Positions 20,957 through 32,553 of a stretch of DNA of 61,767 nucleotides are shown in pieces. The stretch's first letter is position 1, and each line of letters begins with the position of its first letter. The notes under the pieces are model-generated. The model was not told the DNA's origin and did no database searches. It saw nothing but the letters and a program-made list of their open reading frames with translations. Both the position numbers and the translations under genes were made by a program. The DNA is from Acanthamoeba lenticulata. Its lineage: Eukaryota > Discosea > Longamoebia > Acanthamoebidae. The stretch is from contig NAVB01000149.1 in assembly GCA_002179805.1 (NCBI GenBank), positions 1 through 61,767 of the forward strand, in the 5' to 3' direction.

Positions 20957-22978
20957 GTGAAGCGGACGAGCTTTCTACGCATCGGGGTCCTTCCATTCAC
21001 CTCCGCCCACCCAGTAGCCTCCTCGTCTCTCCTTTCGCGCGTCACTCGCTTGTCTGGAGATCAAATCGCGGCTTTACACAATTCGCAATTCACGAATCGG
21101 GACAAGATGAAGAGAGCTTTTGAGGAGGTTGGGGCAACGGACAACGAAGCCGCGGTACAGAGCACTACCGCCCCCATGCCATCGTCCGCCGGTGACGTGC
21201 AGCAGGAGGAAGCTGCGCAAGACGCCAAGAAGGCCAAGCTCGATGAGACCGAGGGCCAAACGGAAAAACACGAAGATGGTGCCCCTGCATCCCCCTCATT
21301 CGAATTGGCTTCAATTTTGATCGACTCTGTTCCACCTGCAGCCACGTCTTCGAGCACAAGTGCGGCCAAGAGGTACCCTAAGCGCAAGGTGGCCCTCCTG
21401 CTCGGCTACAAGGGCACCAACTACGTGGGCCTGCAGAGGTACAGGCGTCCAACCCCCCCCCTCGGCTTGTGCAGTCCACCAACTCGCTGGGGCGCGCAGG
21501 AACCCAGGGTTCAAGACGGTCGAGTCCGAGATCGAGCGGGCCATCGTCAAGGCCGGTGGCATCGACGAGTGGAACGCGGGCTCCTTCACCAAGGTTTGCG
21601 CCTCGCCTTCTTGCTCAGCAGCATCACCAACCCCAGCTCTTATGCGTATAAAACGATATGCTCGCCCATCGTGCCGCACAGGTCAACTGGCAGCGCTGCG
21701 CGCGCACGGACAAGGGCGTCCACGCGTGCCTCAACGTCATCTCCCTCAAGATGGTGCTCGACCCGCCTGGCGTGCTGGAGCGCATCAACGACAACCTCCC
21801 CGAAGACATCCGCCTCTTTGGTACGTCGTTCTCGTCATCTTCATCGTCTTCTACATATCAGCTGACATGCCCGGCCGCCGCCTCAGCGATCCGACGCACG
21901 ACGGGCGGCTTCGACTCGAAGAACAGCGTCGACTCGCGGATCTACGAGTACCTCCTGCCGGCCTACGTCCTCGCGCCCGAGGACTCGTCCGCGCCGCCTC
22001 AGCAACCTGCCGAAGCCGCCGCTGGCGCCGAGGCCCCAGCGGCCCCGGTGCCCGTGAACATGGACTTTAAGGTGACGCCGGAGCTGATCGACAAGCTCAA
22101 CGACTACCTGGCGGCGTTCAAGGGCACCAACAACTTCTTCAACTACACGATCCGCGTGGAGAAGAACGACGCCTCGGCCAAGAGGTACATCATGGGCTTC
22201 CACTGCGGTGGGCCCTTCACGGTCGACGGCGTGGACTTTGTGCGGTTCGAGATCCAGGGCCAGAGCTTCATGCTCCACCAGATTCGCCGCATGATCGGTT
22301 CGTCATCCACTTCATCCATCTATCATCCATCGCCATCATCTTCATGTTCATCATCGTTTACGTTGTAGTGGTGGCTTGACCTGACCTGGTTGTGGCAACA
22401 CCAGGGATGATCGTGTTCATGGTCAAGCGTGACCTGCCCAAGGAGGTGCTCCAGGCCACGTTTGCCCGCAAGTGCCCCGTCCCCACGGCCCCCTCGGAGG
22501 GCCTCCTCCTGCAGCAGGTGCGTGGGCGTCCTCCCTTTGACGACATTGTCGATGAATGCTGACTATGGGCACACGCCTGCCACACAGTGCGTGTACAAGG
22601 TGTACAACGAGGGCAAGGGGCGCAACTACGAGCCCATCACGTGGGAGGGCATCAAGGAGCAGGTGGAGAAGTTCCGAAGCGAGCAGATCTACACCCACAT
22701 CGCCTCCATCGAGAAGGAGACCCGCGTGTGCGTGTTTTTTTTAACTGCTACGAATGATGAAGTTCACCATGATGCCGAGGATGCTCAACCATGTTCGTTC
22801 TTGCAGGTTTGCCGAGTGGACGGCCAAGCAGAGTCAGTATCTCATCGACTATGTGCAGCTGCTCGACGACTGGAAGAACAACCGGCCGGAGGTGCCCGGC
22901 GAGTACAAGAAGAACCGACCGCTCGCCGACGCCGCCGAAGCCGAGGAGGACGCTGCCACGGGTCCCAAGGAAGATTGA
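20957..22978 (+). CDS. PUS1: tRNA pseudouridine synthase PUS1 (TruA family)
   Basis: The enzyme converts uridine to pseudouridine in tRNA and some other RNAs. Exons: 20957-21438 (or start at 21107), 21500-21593, 21682-21820, 21887-22297, 22405-22517, 22588-22727, 22807-22978. Catalytic Asp lies in CARTDKGVHA. Other TruA blocks are VALLLGYKGTNYVGLQRN, YEYLLPAYVLAPE, FKGTNNFFNYT and QSFMLHQIRRMIGMIVFMV. A typical PUS1 insertion (Ala/Pro-rich, about 21970-22060) is present. Two in-frame starts exist. The one at 21107 gives an acidic nuclear-type N terminus. The one at 20957 adds 50 residues rich in Arg, Ser and hydrophobics with no acidic residue until near its end, like a mitochondrial import signal. 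The C terminus is acidic (EAEEDAATGPKED). Confidence 0.9.
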
Positions 22979-23105
22979 GAACGACAGCATTGTGTTCCCG
23001 GCTCGTCGTTCTACACGATGCATTTGACGACATCAAGAGATTTGGTGGTGAGGACGTTCTCATGTTGTTGTAGTTGTTGTTTGTTGTTGTTGTTGTACAT
23101 GCAAG
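22979..23105. other. Convergent 3' intergenic gap with gtt-rich tract
   Basis: 127 bp between the PUS1 stop and the stop of the ubiquitin-like gene; it holds a gtt/ttg run near 23062-23096. Confidence 0.4.
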
Positions 23106-23387
23106 TCAGCGTAGGCCGCGTTTGATCTGGTGGAGCAGTGTTCCTGTCTGAATGCCGTTGTCAGCCAGCGTGGACGCCGGGTTCAGGACCTTGCCCGCGT
23201 AGACCAGGCCCTCGAGGTTGTAGGGCGTGTCGCGACCTTCGAGGGCGCGAGTTCGCTCGGTGACGCTGGCCACGGTGTCGGTCTCCTCGACCTCCAACTC
23301 GACGTTCCTGCCAAGCACGAGCTTGACAAGGAGCTTCATGCGGGTGGTCGAACTTTCGCTCAAATTTGCGTTTTGGTTGGTGGCCAT
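23106..23387 (-). CDS. Divergent ubiquitin-like protein without a Gly-Gly tail
   Basis: Single exon, 93 residues. After a 16-residue polar leader the ubiquitin fold is readable: MKLLVKLVLGRNVELEVEET aligns with the first two strands of ubiquitin, then SVTERTRALEG for the helix, GLVYAGKVLNPASTLADNGI for the LIFAGKxLEDGRTLSDYNI block. The end is TGTLLHQIKRGLR then stop. The terminal Gly-Gly needed for conjugation is missing, so this is more likely a non-conjugated ubiquitin-like protein or the remnant of a longer one. The start at 23387 was chosen because the upstream in-frame residues (to 23498) look like untranslated leader. Confidence 0.75.
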   Translation of the reverse strand: MATNQNANLSESSTTRMKLLVKLVLGRNVELEVEETDTVASVTERTRALEGRDTPYNLEGLVYAGKVLNPASTLADNGIQTGTLLHQIKRGLR

Positions 23388-23707
23388 GAGGGGGTTGTCA
23401 ACGCCACGGCGTGCAGTTGTTCCACGACAGGCTCTCTTCTTGGTCCCCGCACTCAACAAAGGCTCTGTTCGTGTGCGGGCAGTCGTAGCGGTGGTCAAGC
23501 GAGCAAAGAGGCGAAAATTCAGGCCAAAAACGGTCGTCTGCCACGTAGGCGGAGAATAAAATAAAATTGCTCTTTTATTTTGATTTTTAACTGTCCACTG
23601 GAGATCGACAGCAGCGGCCAGGAACGTTACACGCGTAGCCTCTCCATTCGATCAAGCAACTTTAGCCCAGCACCACAGGCTTCAGCGCTGTCTTCATCCT
23701 CACAGAA
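23388..23707. promoter_or_regulatory. Divergent intergenic region, UBL / GMPPB
   Basis: 320 bp between divergent starts. An AT-rich patch (ataaaataaaattgctctttta region) at about 23558-23585 is the likeliest core-promoter area. No gene was seen. Confidence 0.35.
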
Positions 23708-25309
23708 ATGAAAGCCCTCATTCTGGTTGGCGGGTTCGGGACGCGTCTGCGTCCACTGACCTTATCTGTTCCAAAGCCACTTGTTGAATTTGCCAACAAG
23801 GCGATGATTCTTCACCAGATTGAAGCCCTGGTTAAGGTACCACTGTGTTTTTGACTCCCTTTCCGTTTCTGCGCAATCTAGTGATTTGTGTAGCGCGCTC
23901 AATCTGTAGAACAAACCAGTTCATTCCGAATTGACCGGTTTAATTTCCTTTCCCGCAGGTTGGCGTCAAAGAAGTGGTGTTGGCCATCAACTACAAACCC
24001 GAGCTCATGGCCAACTACTTGAAGAAATACGAATCTGAGGTAGGTGGTCAAGCTGCATTCCCTAAACTTTATCTCTCTTAATCTCCCTTCGGAGCGCTTA
24101 TGTGTGCGCTGCTATCCCTTTAACAGCTTGGCATCAAGATCTCCTACTCCCAGGAAACCCAGCCACTGGGCACTGGTACGACCGTTGCACTTCTCCTTCC
24201 TTCTGTCCTAAGAGAACACGACTCTGACTTTCGCTTTCTTCCTGCCAGCCGGCCCACTGGCTTTGGCTCGCGAGATCCTTGAAGAGGACGGCGAACCCTT
24301 CTTCGTGCTCAACAGCGACATCACCTGCGAGTACCCTCTGGCCGACTTGCTGACCTTCCACAAGAACCACGGCAAGGAGGGCACCATCATGGTGACCAAG
24401 GTCGAGGAGCCCTCCAAGTACGGTGTCGTGGTCCTCAAGGAGGGCGGCCAGATTGACAAGTTTGTGGAGAAGCCCAAGACCTACGTCGGCAACAAGATCA
24501 ACGCTGGCATCTACATCTTCAACCCTTCGATCCTCAACCGTATAGAGGTTTGTCCTTCCTCTACAGCTTGTGCATCGTCTTCACCACCACTCACTCTCCG
24601 ATTTCACGACTACAGTTGCGCCCAACGTCCATCGAGAAGGAAGTGTTCCCCGACATGGCGCAGGAGGGACATCTCTACGCCATGGAACTTCCCGGGTTCT
24701 GGATGGATGTGGGCCAGCCGCCGGATTACCTCATGGGCATGGCCCTCTACCTCAACAGCCTCAAGACGCGCGACCCGAAGAAGCTCAAGACTGGCGAGGG
24801 CTTCGTCGGGCCCGTCATGGTGGTACGATCTGTTGTCATCTTCTCCACACGCTACTCGCAGCTTCAACAAAACCTGAAATGCTGAGACATCTCTTCTTGT
24901 TCTTTCTTCGCGCAGGACCCGAGTGCCAAGATCGGCGAAAACTGTTTGATCGGGCCCAACGTCATCATTGGTCCTGGCTGCGTCATTGAAGACGGTACCG
25001 TTTCTTCTCTTGTGGCTCTTGGCGCCATACTTCTTCTTGAGCTAATGTTCCTCTTCTTCTTCTCTACGCGCAGGCGTGCGCCTGAGAGACACGACGGTTC
25101 TCGAGGGGGCCGTGGTTCGCTCTAACGCGTGGATCTCGCAGTCGATCATCGGTTGGCAGTCGTCCGTGGGCCGGTGGGTGCGAATGGAGAACGTGTCGGT
25201 GCTGGGTCAAGATGTGCACATTGGCGACGAACTCTACGTCAACGGTGGCCGTATCCTTCCCCACAAGGCCATCTCGGCCTCTATCCCTGAGCCCGACATC
25301 ATTATGTAA
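23708..25309 (+). CDS. GMPPB: Mannose-1-phosphate guanylyltransferase (GDP-mannose pyrophosphorylase)
   Basis: It makes GDP-mannose from mannose-1-phosphate and GTP in the cytosol, the sugar donor for glycoproteins, GPI anchors and dolichol-mannose. Exons 23708-23836, 23959-24039, 24127-24175, 24249-24547, 24616-24822, 24916-24994 and 25074-25309 join in phase to about 359 residues, the normal size. The pyrophosphorylase signature [19 protein letters not shown] starts at residue 6. [13 protein letters not shown] gives the metal-binding Asp, [20 protein letters not shown] the sugar-binding block and [15 protein letters not shown] the second metal site. The C-terminal half is a left-handed beta-helix of hexapeptides ([18 protein letters not shown]) ending in IIM, as in fungal and plant enzymes. 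Polypyrimidine-rich acceptors are clear. Confidence 0.95.
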
Positions 25310-25612
25310 TTACTCTCTTCCTCTACTCTCTCCTTCTCTTTTCCTCTTGCGCAAAATAAAAATCCATTTTCTGCGGATTTCTGGCCGTGAGGAATGAGAG
25401 GAATGTGGATAAGCGAACGCCATTCCTTGCGTGCTTACGTCCTCGCCAAGCCCGAAAGAGGACGACCTGGTCGTTGCCCTCGTTCACTTTGTCTGGCACG
25501 GGACAGGCATCTTTGCTTCTGACTGAAGGACCCTTTCAAGGACCAGGCCTGTGCATGCATATTTTTGCCAGTTAACAACCAGGCAAAATACAATTTTGAG
25601 CATCGGTCAAAG
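25310..25612. other. Intergenic region, 3' of GMPPB to next start
   Basis: AATAAA at 25355-25360 is the likely GMPPB poly(A) signal, 46 bases after the stop. The rest should be the upstream region of the next plus-strand gene. No other feature was recognised. Confidence 0.4.
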
Positions 25613-28600
25613 ATGAGAGGCCTGGAGGACCCCTATTCCACCCGATCTCACAAGCGATCTCACTCTTGGCGCACAGCGTACTTTTTGCCCCCACCATTTA
25701 CATTCTGCACTTCGTCAACCTCCTGCCCGCGGAACAATCGTTTTATTTTATTTTTAAATCCATAACCCACCCAATCTGCACCTTCAAGCACCAACCCTCT
25801 CCTTTGATCATTATTTATTTAATATTAAGATTAATATTAATAAAAATATTCATTATCCTCCACGTGGTGTCGCGGCAGCAGTCTGCGATTCTTGTGGACA
25901 CGATGTTCTCCGCGGAGGAGCCTGGCATGTCGTCTCGTTCTCCATATTCTCTTGGCGATCGTGCTTATCTTCCTCGTGAACACCCTCTGCTGGATTATCT
26001 CGCTCGAGGTTCACTCTCCTCCTGCCCCAAGCCCCGCAGTTTGCTGCTTTGCGGCACTCAAAACAACATTCGTCTTGGTCACACGTGTAGGTGCGAACGC
26101 CGTGCAAGATGGGCAGGATCGGCCCCTGGTCGGTGGGCATGATGCAAGGTCCTCCTTTCTCCTGTGTTCGCGTAATTGTAATCAGTCGATGCAATGGCCC
26201 AAACAGCTTTATTTGGCGCGCTTGGAGGCTCTTTCTTCTTCTTATTGTACGGCCTGCTGATCGGACAAAGTGCTGCGACAGGCCACCACCCACTCTCCAT
26301 GCACGTCACAGCGCCCTCGCCCGCCGTCTACAGCCACATCCATGACTTTCCCATATCAGAGCCTGGTACCTTCCAACCCTCTACACGGGCATATTTCAAA
26401 TACTTTTCTTACTTTATTTTTATATTGTCTTTTCTTTGCCGCTGCAGGACCGTGCTTGACGTGCGTCAACGTGATCGACGTTATGGCCGAGTTCGTGGCC
26501 GACCCGTTCATCATCAAGCGCCAAAAACACGAGAAGCGAGTCGACGTCGGCCCAGACTACTACCCATTCCCGCGGACCAATTCCCGCGGCCGCGCCGACG
26601 CCCGCCTCATCCCCTCGCAGGGTGCCGCCTTCCTCTTCCTCTTCGTCTTCACGCTCGTGTGGCTCACACGCTGCGCGTGCGCGACGTCGTGGCGCGTGTC
26701 GGGTCTGGCGGACAGACCGGCCGGCCGGGTTCCCGCCGCACTACCCGTGGGCCAACACGACGTTCGAGCGGCTGAGCCTGCCCACATCGCCCGACCACCC
26801 GACCTTTGAGCGGGTGCCCATGAAAGGCCGCTGGTTCCTCTTCTTTGAGATTCTCAACCACGCCACCGACGACGGTACGTTCAGTTCGGCTTCGTCGTAG
26901 CGTTGGTTGTTGTTGTTTGTCGTCGCCCGCAAATCCGCTCATACGACAGCAACGACGGCAGGCGACATTGGCGTGGCGTGGACGGAGGACGACCCGCGCG
27001 AGGGCCGGTGGACCTACCAGCAGGTCGTGCTCCACGAGCCCTTCCACCTGTCCTACCCGTTTGGTTCGCCCTCTTACCCCCACCTTGTTCATCATCATCA
27101 TCGTCATCGTCACTTCTTTACGGTCTTTGCTCACAACGCTCGCGCGCGCGTGTGGCCGCCTGCAGTCTTCTTCCACGACGGCTACTACTGGATGATCCCC
27201 GAGGCCCACCAGAGCAAGCAGATCCGGTGCGCTCACGCACGTCCTTGTCGGCGCCACCACCGACCGAGTTAGAAGAGCTGCTGACCCGCAGCGTCGGCTT
27301 GTGTGCTTGGACAGATTGTATCGGGCCACGTTTTTCCCGACCCAGTGGGAGTTTGTGAAGCCGCTCCTGACCTCGACCGACGTGGACACCTCGGGCGAGG
27401 TGGCCCCCGGCACCACGTCCCCCGGGTACTTCTCTCGCACACCCCATCGGCTCTTGCGTGGTGTTGCTCACCAGTACCGTTGGGCACCGCAGACACTTCA
27501 AGTTCATCGACACGTCGCCCATCCTGTATCAGGGGCGGTGGTACCTGTTCACCTTCGTCAACCCCGCTGGCGCTCTCTACCTCTACTACTCGGGTGCGTT
27601 CTTTTGTTTTGTATTTCATGAAATGGGCTGCTGATCAACACAGCGTGCTTCATGCAGACAATGAGGATCTCGTCAACACCAAGTGGCACAAGCACCCCAA
27701 GTTCCCCCTCTACGTGGGCGACGAAAGCCGCAACCGGCCCGCCGGCCGTCCCATCCTCTACAAGTGCACCACCTCAATCTCCACTTCTAAGAATACTTTC
27801 TTTTTATTTAATAATAATATTTAAAGAACCAATTTACTGATGGACTGCGTGTGCAAAGGGAGGGCAACAGCGCCGAGGAGGTCATCCTGCGGCCCGTCCA
27901 GAACAACGTGTGGACCTATGGCCAGTACGTCCCCGCCTCGCGCCCACAGATGCGAAATGATGATGATGATGCAAGGCCTCACGAACACGCACGCACGCAC
28001 GCATGGCCGGCGTGGTGATGCACGTCCACAGTGCGATGCGCATCATGCAGGTGCAGAAGCTTAGCCCGACCGAGTTCGAAGAAGTCGAAGTCAGCGAGGT
28101 TTGGCCCATCAAACGTATGTCGCTCGTTACATTTCACCTTTCTTGAGGGTTGAAGGAAAGGAAGGCTGACAGTCGACTTGATGCTTAACGTATGTTGGCA
28201 GAGCTGTATTGGATGTCGCAGCGAACGCATCATCTGGACCTCCACTACCTGACCGACGAGGACCTGGACGAGATCGACGCCGCTGCCGTACACAACAGCG
28301 CCTACCGCAGCCCGACGGGCACTCCACGTACGCGTCTCCCTTTTTCTTTTGATTTTATTGTGGATTATTTTACAAATGATTTATCTTTTCTCGGAGCTAC
28401 TGATCGTCCTCTGTAGTGGAGACGTCGCTGAAGAAGGCCGACAGGCGGAACCGCTGGTTTGCTTCGATCGATGGGCGTTACTCGTTCGTGTCGCAGGACC
28501 TCGAGTACTACCTCTACACTACGTTCGTGGTGGTGATCGCACTCCTCTTCTACGTGGCCGTCGTCCTGCCCGACCTCAAGCTCGCCTTGCGCTTCATCTG

Positions 28601-30207
28601 CTGCTTCTTCCGCTACGCGAATTCCTCAAATTCCTCTTCGGGCTCGCCACGTCATCATACGTCCTCCGCTACCTTAAGAAGCCGATGGTGCCAAGTGCTG
28701 GCGCACTACTGCGGGCAGCGGCGCACGGTGGTCGGGCTCCTCCTGGCGGCCATCGCGCTCGTGTCCGTTATCTACGCCTACCCGATCGTCCACGCGGCCC
28801 TGGCCTCGCCCTCGCCCCACCTCCCCCTCTCCTACTTCTCGCCCCCGACGCCCACGCCCGCCGCCGCCACCTTCATGCAGATGTCGGCCTCGGACGAAAC
28901 GACGTCATCGTCGCCACTGGCGCCGTCCGCGTCGTCGTCGTCGTCAGCGGCGGGCGGCCTGTTCCCGTCGTCGCCGTCCTTCGTCGAGTGCCCGGCGACG
29001 GTGGTGACGGCCCTCTACGACATCGGCCGCGGCGACAAGGCCCACGGCCAGGAGAAGGAGCAGTCCTGGCAGAACTACCTCCGCTTCTTCCACCACGTCC
29101 TCCACGGTATTTTCCACTTTCATTTTTCTAATTTTCTTATTTTTCAAACTATCTAATTTTTACTCACAATAAAAAACAAAACAAAAAGTGAACTCGTGCC
29201 AGGTGATTTTCGTGGAGGAGTCGACGCGGGAGTTTGTGATGGCGTCGCGCGAGTGCGAGGCCGTGGGCCGGGAGACGGTCTACGTGGACGCGCAGGCGCG
29301 CCTGCACGAGTCCCACCCGGGCGGCGACGCCACCGGCGTGGTGGCCTACGAGCGGTGGCGCATGCGCGGCTGCCGCTACCCGACGGCCATCTTCACCGCG
29401 CCGCTGGCCAGCCTGCGGGCCTACCCGCACTACGGCCTCATGCAGGACATCCTCGACCGGGACTACACGCGGCTCGTCCGGCGGCCGCGCCGGCCAGAGA
29501 AGACGATGGCCGACTACAACCTGCTCATGTTCTTCAAGGTCGAGTGGCTCCGGCTGGCCGCCGGGGTCAACCCGTTCGCGAGCCGCCACCTGTTCTGGAT
29601 GGACGGCGGCTACGGCAAGGGCTGGTACTTTAATGGCCCGGCCTTTGTCGACCGGCGCTGGCCCGACGCCGGCCTCGTCGAGCGCTACGTCAACCCGCAG
29701 CAGCTCTTCATGCTCAAGGTCACGCCGGGTTCGCTCCCGCGCGCCGAAGGGGCCGGCTCGTGCCTCGGGCCGCACGTGCTGGCCATGGAGCACCGCGTGG
29801 CCATCGCCGGCGGCTTCCTGGGCGGCTCCGTGCGGGCCATCGACGAGTTCTATGTCGAATACCATCGGGTCCTCAACGACACCCTCCTCGAGGGCCTCAT
29901 GGACGATGACCAGTACGTCTTCCTCATGGCCTGGTGTCGGCGACCAGACCTCATCAAGCTCCACAAGTGCTATCACAGGTAACAATGACAGCTTTTATTT
30001 TTAGTTTTATTTTATTTTATTAAATTTTATTAATTGATTTATTCTATTTGCTAATGCTCTTGGGGGTGCAGCTTCCTGCCGTTCGAGCTGTGGACGCACA
30101 ACTCGCAGGCGCTCTCGTTTGGGGCGTACCACTGCCCAGTGGGGATGTTCCTCGACACCTCTGGCTCGTCTCTGCTCGACCACGAGCACGTCAGCCGTTT
30201 TGTGTGA
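25613..30207 (+). CDS. Membrane protein joining a GINT1-type propeller domain and an HtrL/YibB domain
   Basis: Seventeen exons in phase: 25613-25677, 25879-26008, 26091-26148, 26282-26365, 26448-26621, 26716-26874, 26962-27063, 27166-27226, 27315-27425, 27493-27593, 27658-27763, 27859-27924, 28032-28114, 28202-28327, 28417-29106, 29189-29978, 30072-30207. A basic N-terminal tail precedes a signal anchor (HILLAIVLIFLVNTLCWIISL). The first domain resembles the five-bladed N-terminal domain of plant glucosamine inositolphosphorylceramide transferase and bacterial relatives: WSVGMM, EFVADPF, RWFLFFEILN, GVAWTEDD, LHEPFHLSYPF, YYWMIPEAHQS, LYRATFFPTQWEFVK, RPAGRPILY, HHLDLHYL. Two helices follow (TTFVVVIALLFYVAVVL; TVVGLLLAAIALVSVIYAY). 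The C-terminal domain resembles HtrL/YibB: TVVTALYDIGRGDK, ADYNLLMFFKVEWL, LFWMDGGYGKG. Both large domains should face the Golgi lumen. Substrates are unknown. Confidence 0.78.
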
Positions 30208-30475
30208 GGTCAGGACTGCCCGTACCACCTTGGTGATGATGAGGATAAAGTCTCATCTCGACTCCTCTTCTTTCTCTGCCTTTTTTTCCCATGCATCGTC
30301 ACCGGTGGTGAGGTCGACGTAGGTGAAAAAGTTGCCGATGCCCGTCAAGCATCTCGTGGAGCTTGTCACGTTCTCTGGTCTCGAGCACGTCAGCACCACG
30401 TGCTTGGCCGCCTGCTCTCCGACTGCTCCATACACCGACATCGGCACAAGAAGAAAGCCTGCTTTTTGTTTCTTG
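30208..30475. other. Convergent 3' intergenic gap
   Basis: 268 bp between two stop codons. No repeated or coding element was recognised. Confidence 0.35.
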
Positions 30476-32493
30476 TTACAGGCACCACACCCCCAACCGG
30501 TGGTTGGAGCTGTCGGCGACAATTATGTGGCCCGATCGTGCATCGATGGCCACGCCCTTGGGTCCCTTGACCTGAACATCCAGGGCGCGGACGAAGGTGC
30601 CATCAGCGCGCCACACCTGCACGCGGTGGTTGAAGGTGTCGGCAACGACGATGTGGCCCGATCGCGTATCCACCGCCACTCCCTGGGGGGACTTGAACTG
30701 GCTGGGTCCGCAGTCTGGAGAGCCTAAGGCACGAACGAACGTGCCGTCGGCTTGCCGCACCTGCACCTGGTGGTTGTCCATGCAGGCAACCACGATGTGG
30801 CCCGATCGCGTATCCACCGCCACCCCACAAGGGCTCTTGAACTGTCCATTGCCGTTGCGCTCTGAGCCAAAGGTGCGCACGAATGTGCCGTCTGTCTGCA
30901 ACAACTGCACGCGGTGGTTGAAGGTGTCGGCGACGATGACATGGCCCGATCGTGCGTCCACCGCCACGCCACATGGCCAGTTGAACTGGCCGAGGCCGGC
31001 GCCTCGAGTGCCGAAGGCGCGCACGAATGTGCCGTCGGCACGCCACACCTGCACCCGGTGATTGTTGCTGTCGGCCACGACGATATCGCCCGAGCGTGCA
31101 TCCACCGCCACGCCCCTCGGACCGTTGAACCGACCGGGGCCAGTGCCTTGAGAGCCAAAGGCGCGCACGAATGTGCCGTCAGAGAGGAAGACCTGCACCT
31201 GGTGGTTGCCGGTGTCGGCCACGACGAGGTTGCCCGATAGCGGATCCACCGCCACGCCCCACGGGCAGTGGAACTGGCCAGGCGCGGAGCCTCGGGAGCC
31301 AAAGGTACGCATAGGGGCCAGGGAGCGCTGTTGGTGGAGAGATCCTGATAACTGAGCGATGCGCTGTTTCACCACCTCGTCCTCATCGCAACTCGAGGCC
31401 ACGCGGGTGAGGCTGGTGCCCGAAGCTTCAAACCAGATTTGCTCAACGCTCGCTCGTCGGTTGTCCTCCGCTTCCTTGGCGGCCGCTTCCGCGGCTGCCA
31501 TGGTGTTGGTCTCCGCCGGCGCCCGAGTGATGCAGCCGATGACGCTGGGAGCGCGCAGGCGCTGTTCCAACGCGGCTCTCATGATATCGAGCTTCGCTCT
31601 CCCCGCTTCGAGCTTCGCCTGACGCTTCGTCGTCTCGGCCGCGCAGGTCGCTTCCCAAGCGTCTAACTTCTCCTCGAGCCGGCGCTGCTGGTCGGCCACG
31701 GCCGCGAGCACCTTATCCCAGTGCCGCCTCATGGCCAATCGCGCCTCGCGCCCGCTAGCCCGCTCGGCCTCAAATCCGGCTCGCTCGGCCTCGGCGGCTG
31801 CTTCCAGGCTGACCATGGCACCCTTTACTTTGTCCAGCTCTTGTTGCACGGCCTTGCGCTGAAGCGCTTCGGCGTCAGCCATCGGAAGAGCCTTGTGGCC
31901 CTTGTGGGGTCCGTCGTCGGCGTGCAGGCAGAGGGAGCACACGGGCGTGGCGTCCTGCTCGCACCAGAGCTTGGCCCGCTCGTCTTTGTGGTGCGTGCAC
32001 AGGGGCGCATGCGCGCTTACGGGTGCGCTGGCCGCCGGCACACGCTCGTGGCTGCGAAGGACTCGCGAGGCATGTACGGCGGGATCACACGGCGCGCATA
32101 GGAACACGTGGCAGGTCGCGCAGAAGGTCGTGGCCGGCTGCACAGCACACTCGCCACATAAAATGGTGACCTCCTCGCGTGCTCGCTCCTCCACATGACC
32201 AAGGGGGCCGCTATTTGGGGCTGGAGTTGGAGGCAATGCCCGAGGATACGAAGGCCGCTCCTCGTCAGTTCAGCTGACGATAAAGAGCTCCTCAACTCAC
32301 CCTCCGATAACGGACGAGGGGGCAGGCTTGGAGCGTCGACGCACGCCGCGCAGAAGGCGTGACCACACGAGAGGCGCCGCGGTTCGCGCCCTCTTCCACC
32401 GACGAAAGCTTCCAGGCAAACGCCGCACCGCAGTTCCTCTCTTTCGCCGGTCCTGCTTTGTTGGCGTGCGGTATGGTTTTTGTGTGCCAACAT
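30476..32493 (-). CDS. TRIM-NHL protein (damaged RING, B-boxes, coiled coil, six NHL repeats)
   Basis: Two exons, 32301-32493 and 30476-32220, joined in phase 1. Exon 1 starts a C3HC4 RING finger: LRCGVCLEAF, then RRLSCGHAFCAACVDA. The last Cys pair (normally CPLCR) is missing in this frame; the matching bases read ACPLVRYR in another frame. Exon 2 has a B-box (LCGECAVQPATTFCATC), a second B-box (CTHHKDERAKLWCEQDATP), a coiled coil (about 31450-31900) and NHL repeats with GVAVDxxSGxIVVADxxNHxVQV. Animal TRIM-NHL proteins are ubiquitin ligases and RNA-binding regulators; whether that holds here is unknown. The protein is a clear paralogue of the gene at 1-2736, with long identical stretches such as SHERVPAASAPVSAHAP. 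It diverges from EMC10 over a 151-bp gap that contains a strong inverted repeat. Confidence 0.85.
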
Positions 32494-32553
32494 GGTAATG
32501 CTTGGGCAGTGTTGAGTTGAACCTTGCAGCAACTTCGGGCGAATATTAAATGC

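Noticed and set aside
26194..26280. Hydrophobic stretch GGSFFFLLYGLLIG as a second signal anchor
   Set aside because: It lies inside a GT-AG interval (26149-26281); skipping it joins WSVGMMQG directly to HHPLSMH as the propeller family expects.
29164..29985. Minus-strand 273-codon open frame
   Set aside because: Opposite the HtrL/YibB exon, which has the conserved WMDGGYGKG and good splice sites; the minus frame is His/Val/Glu-rich shadow sequence.
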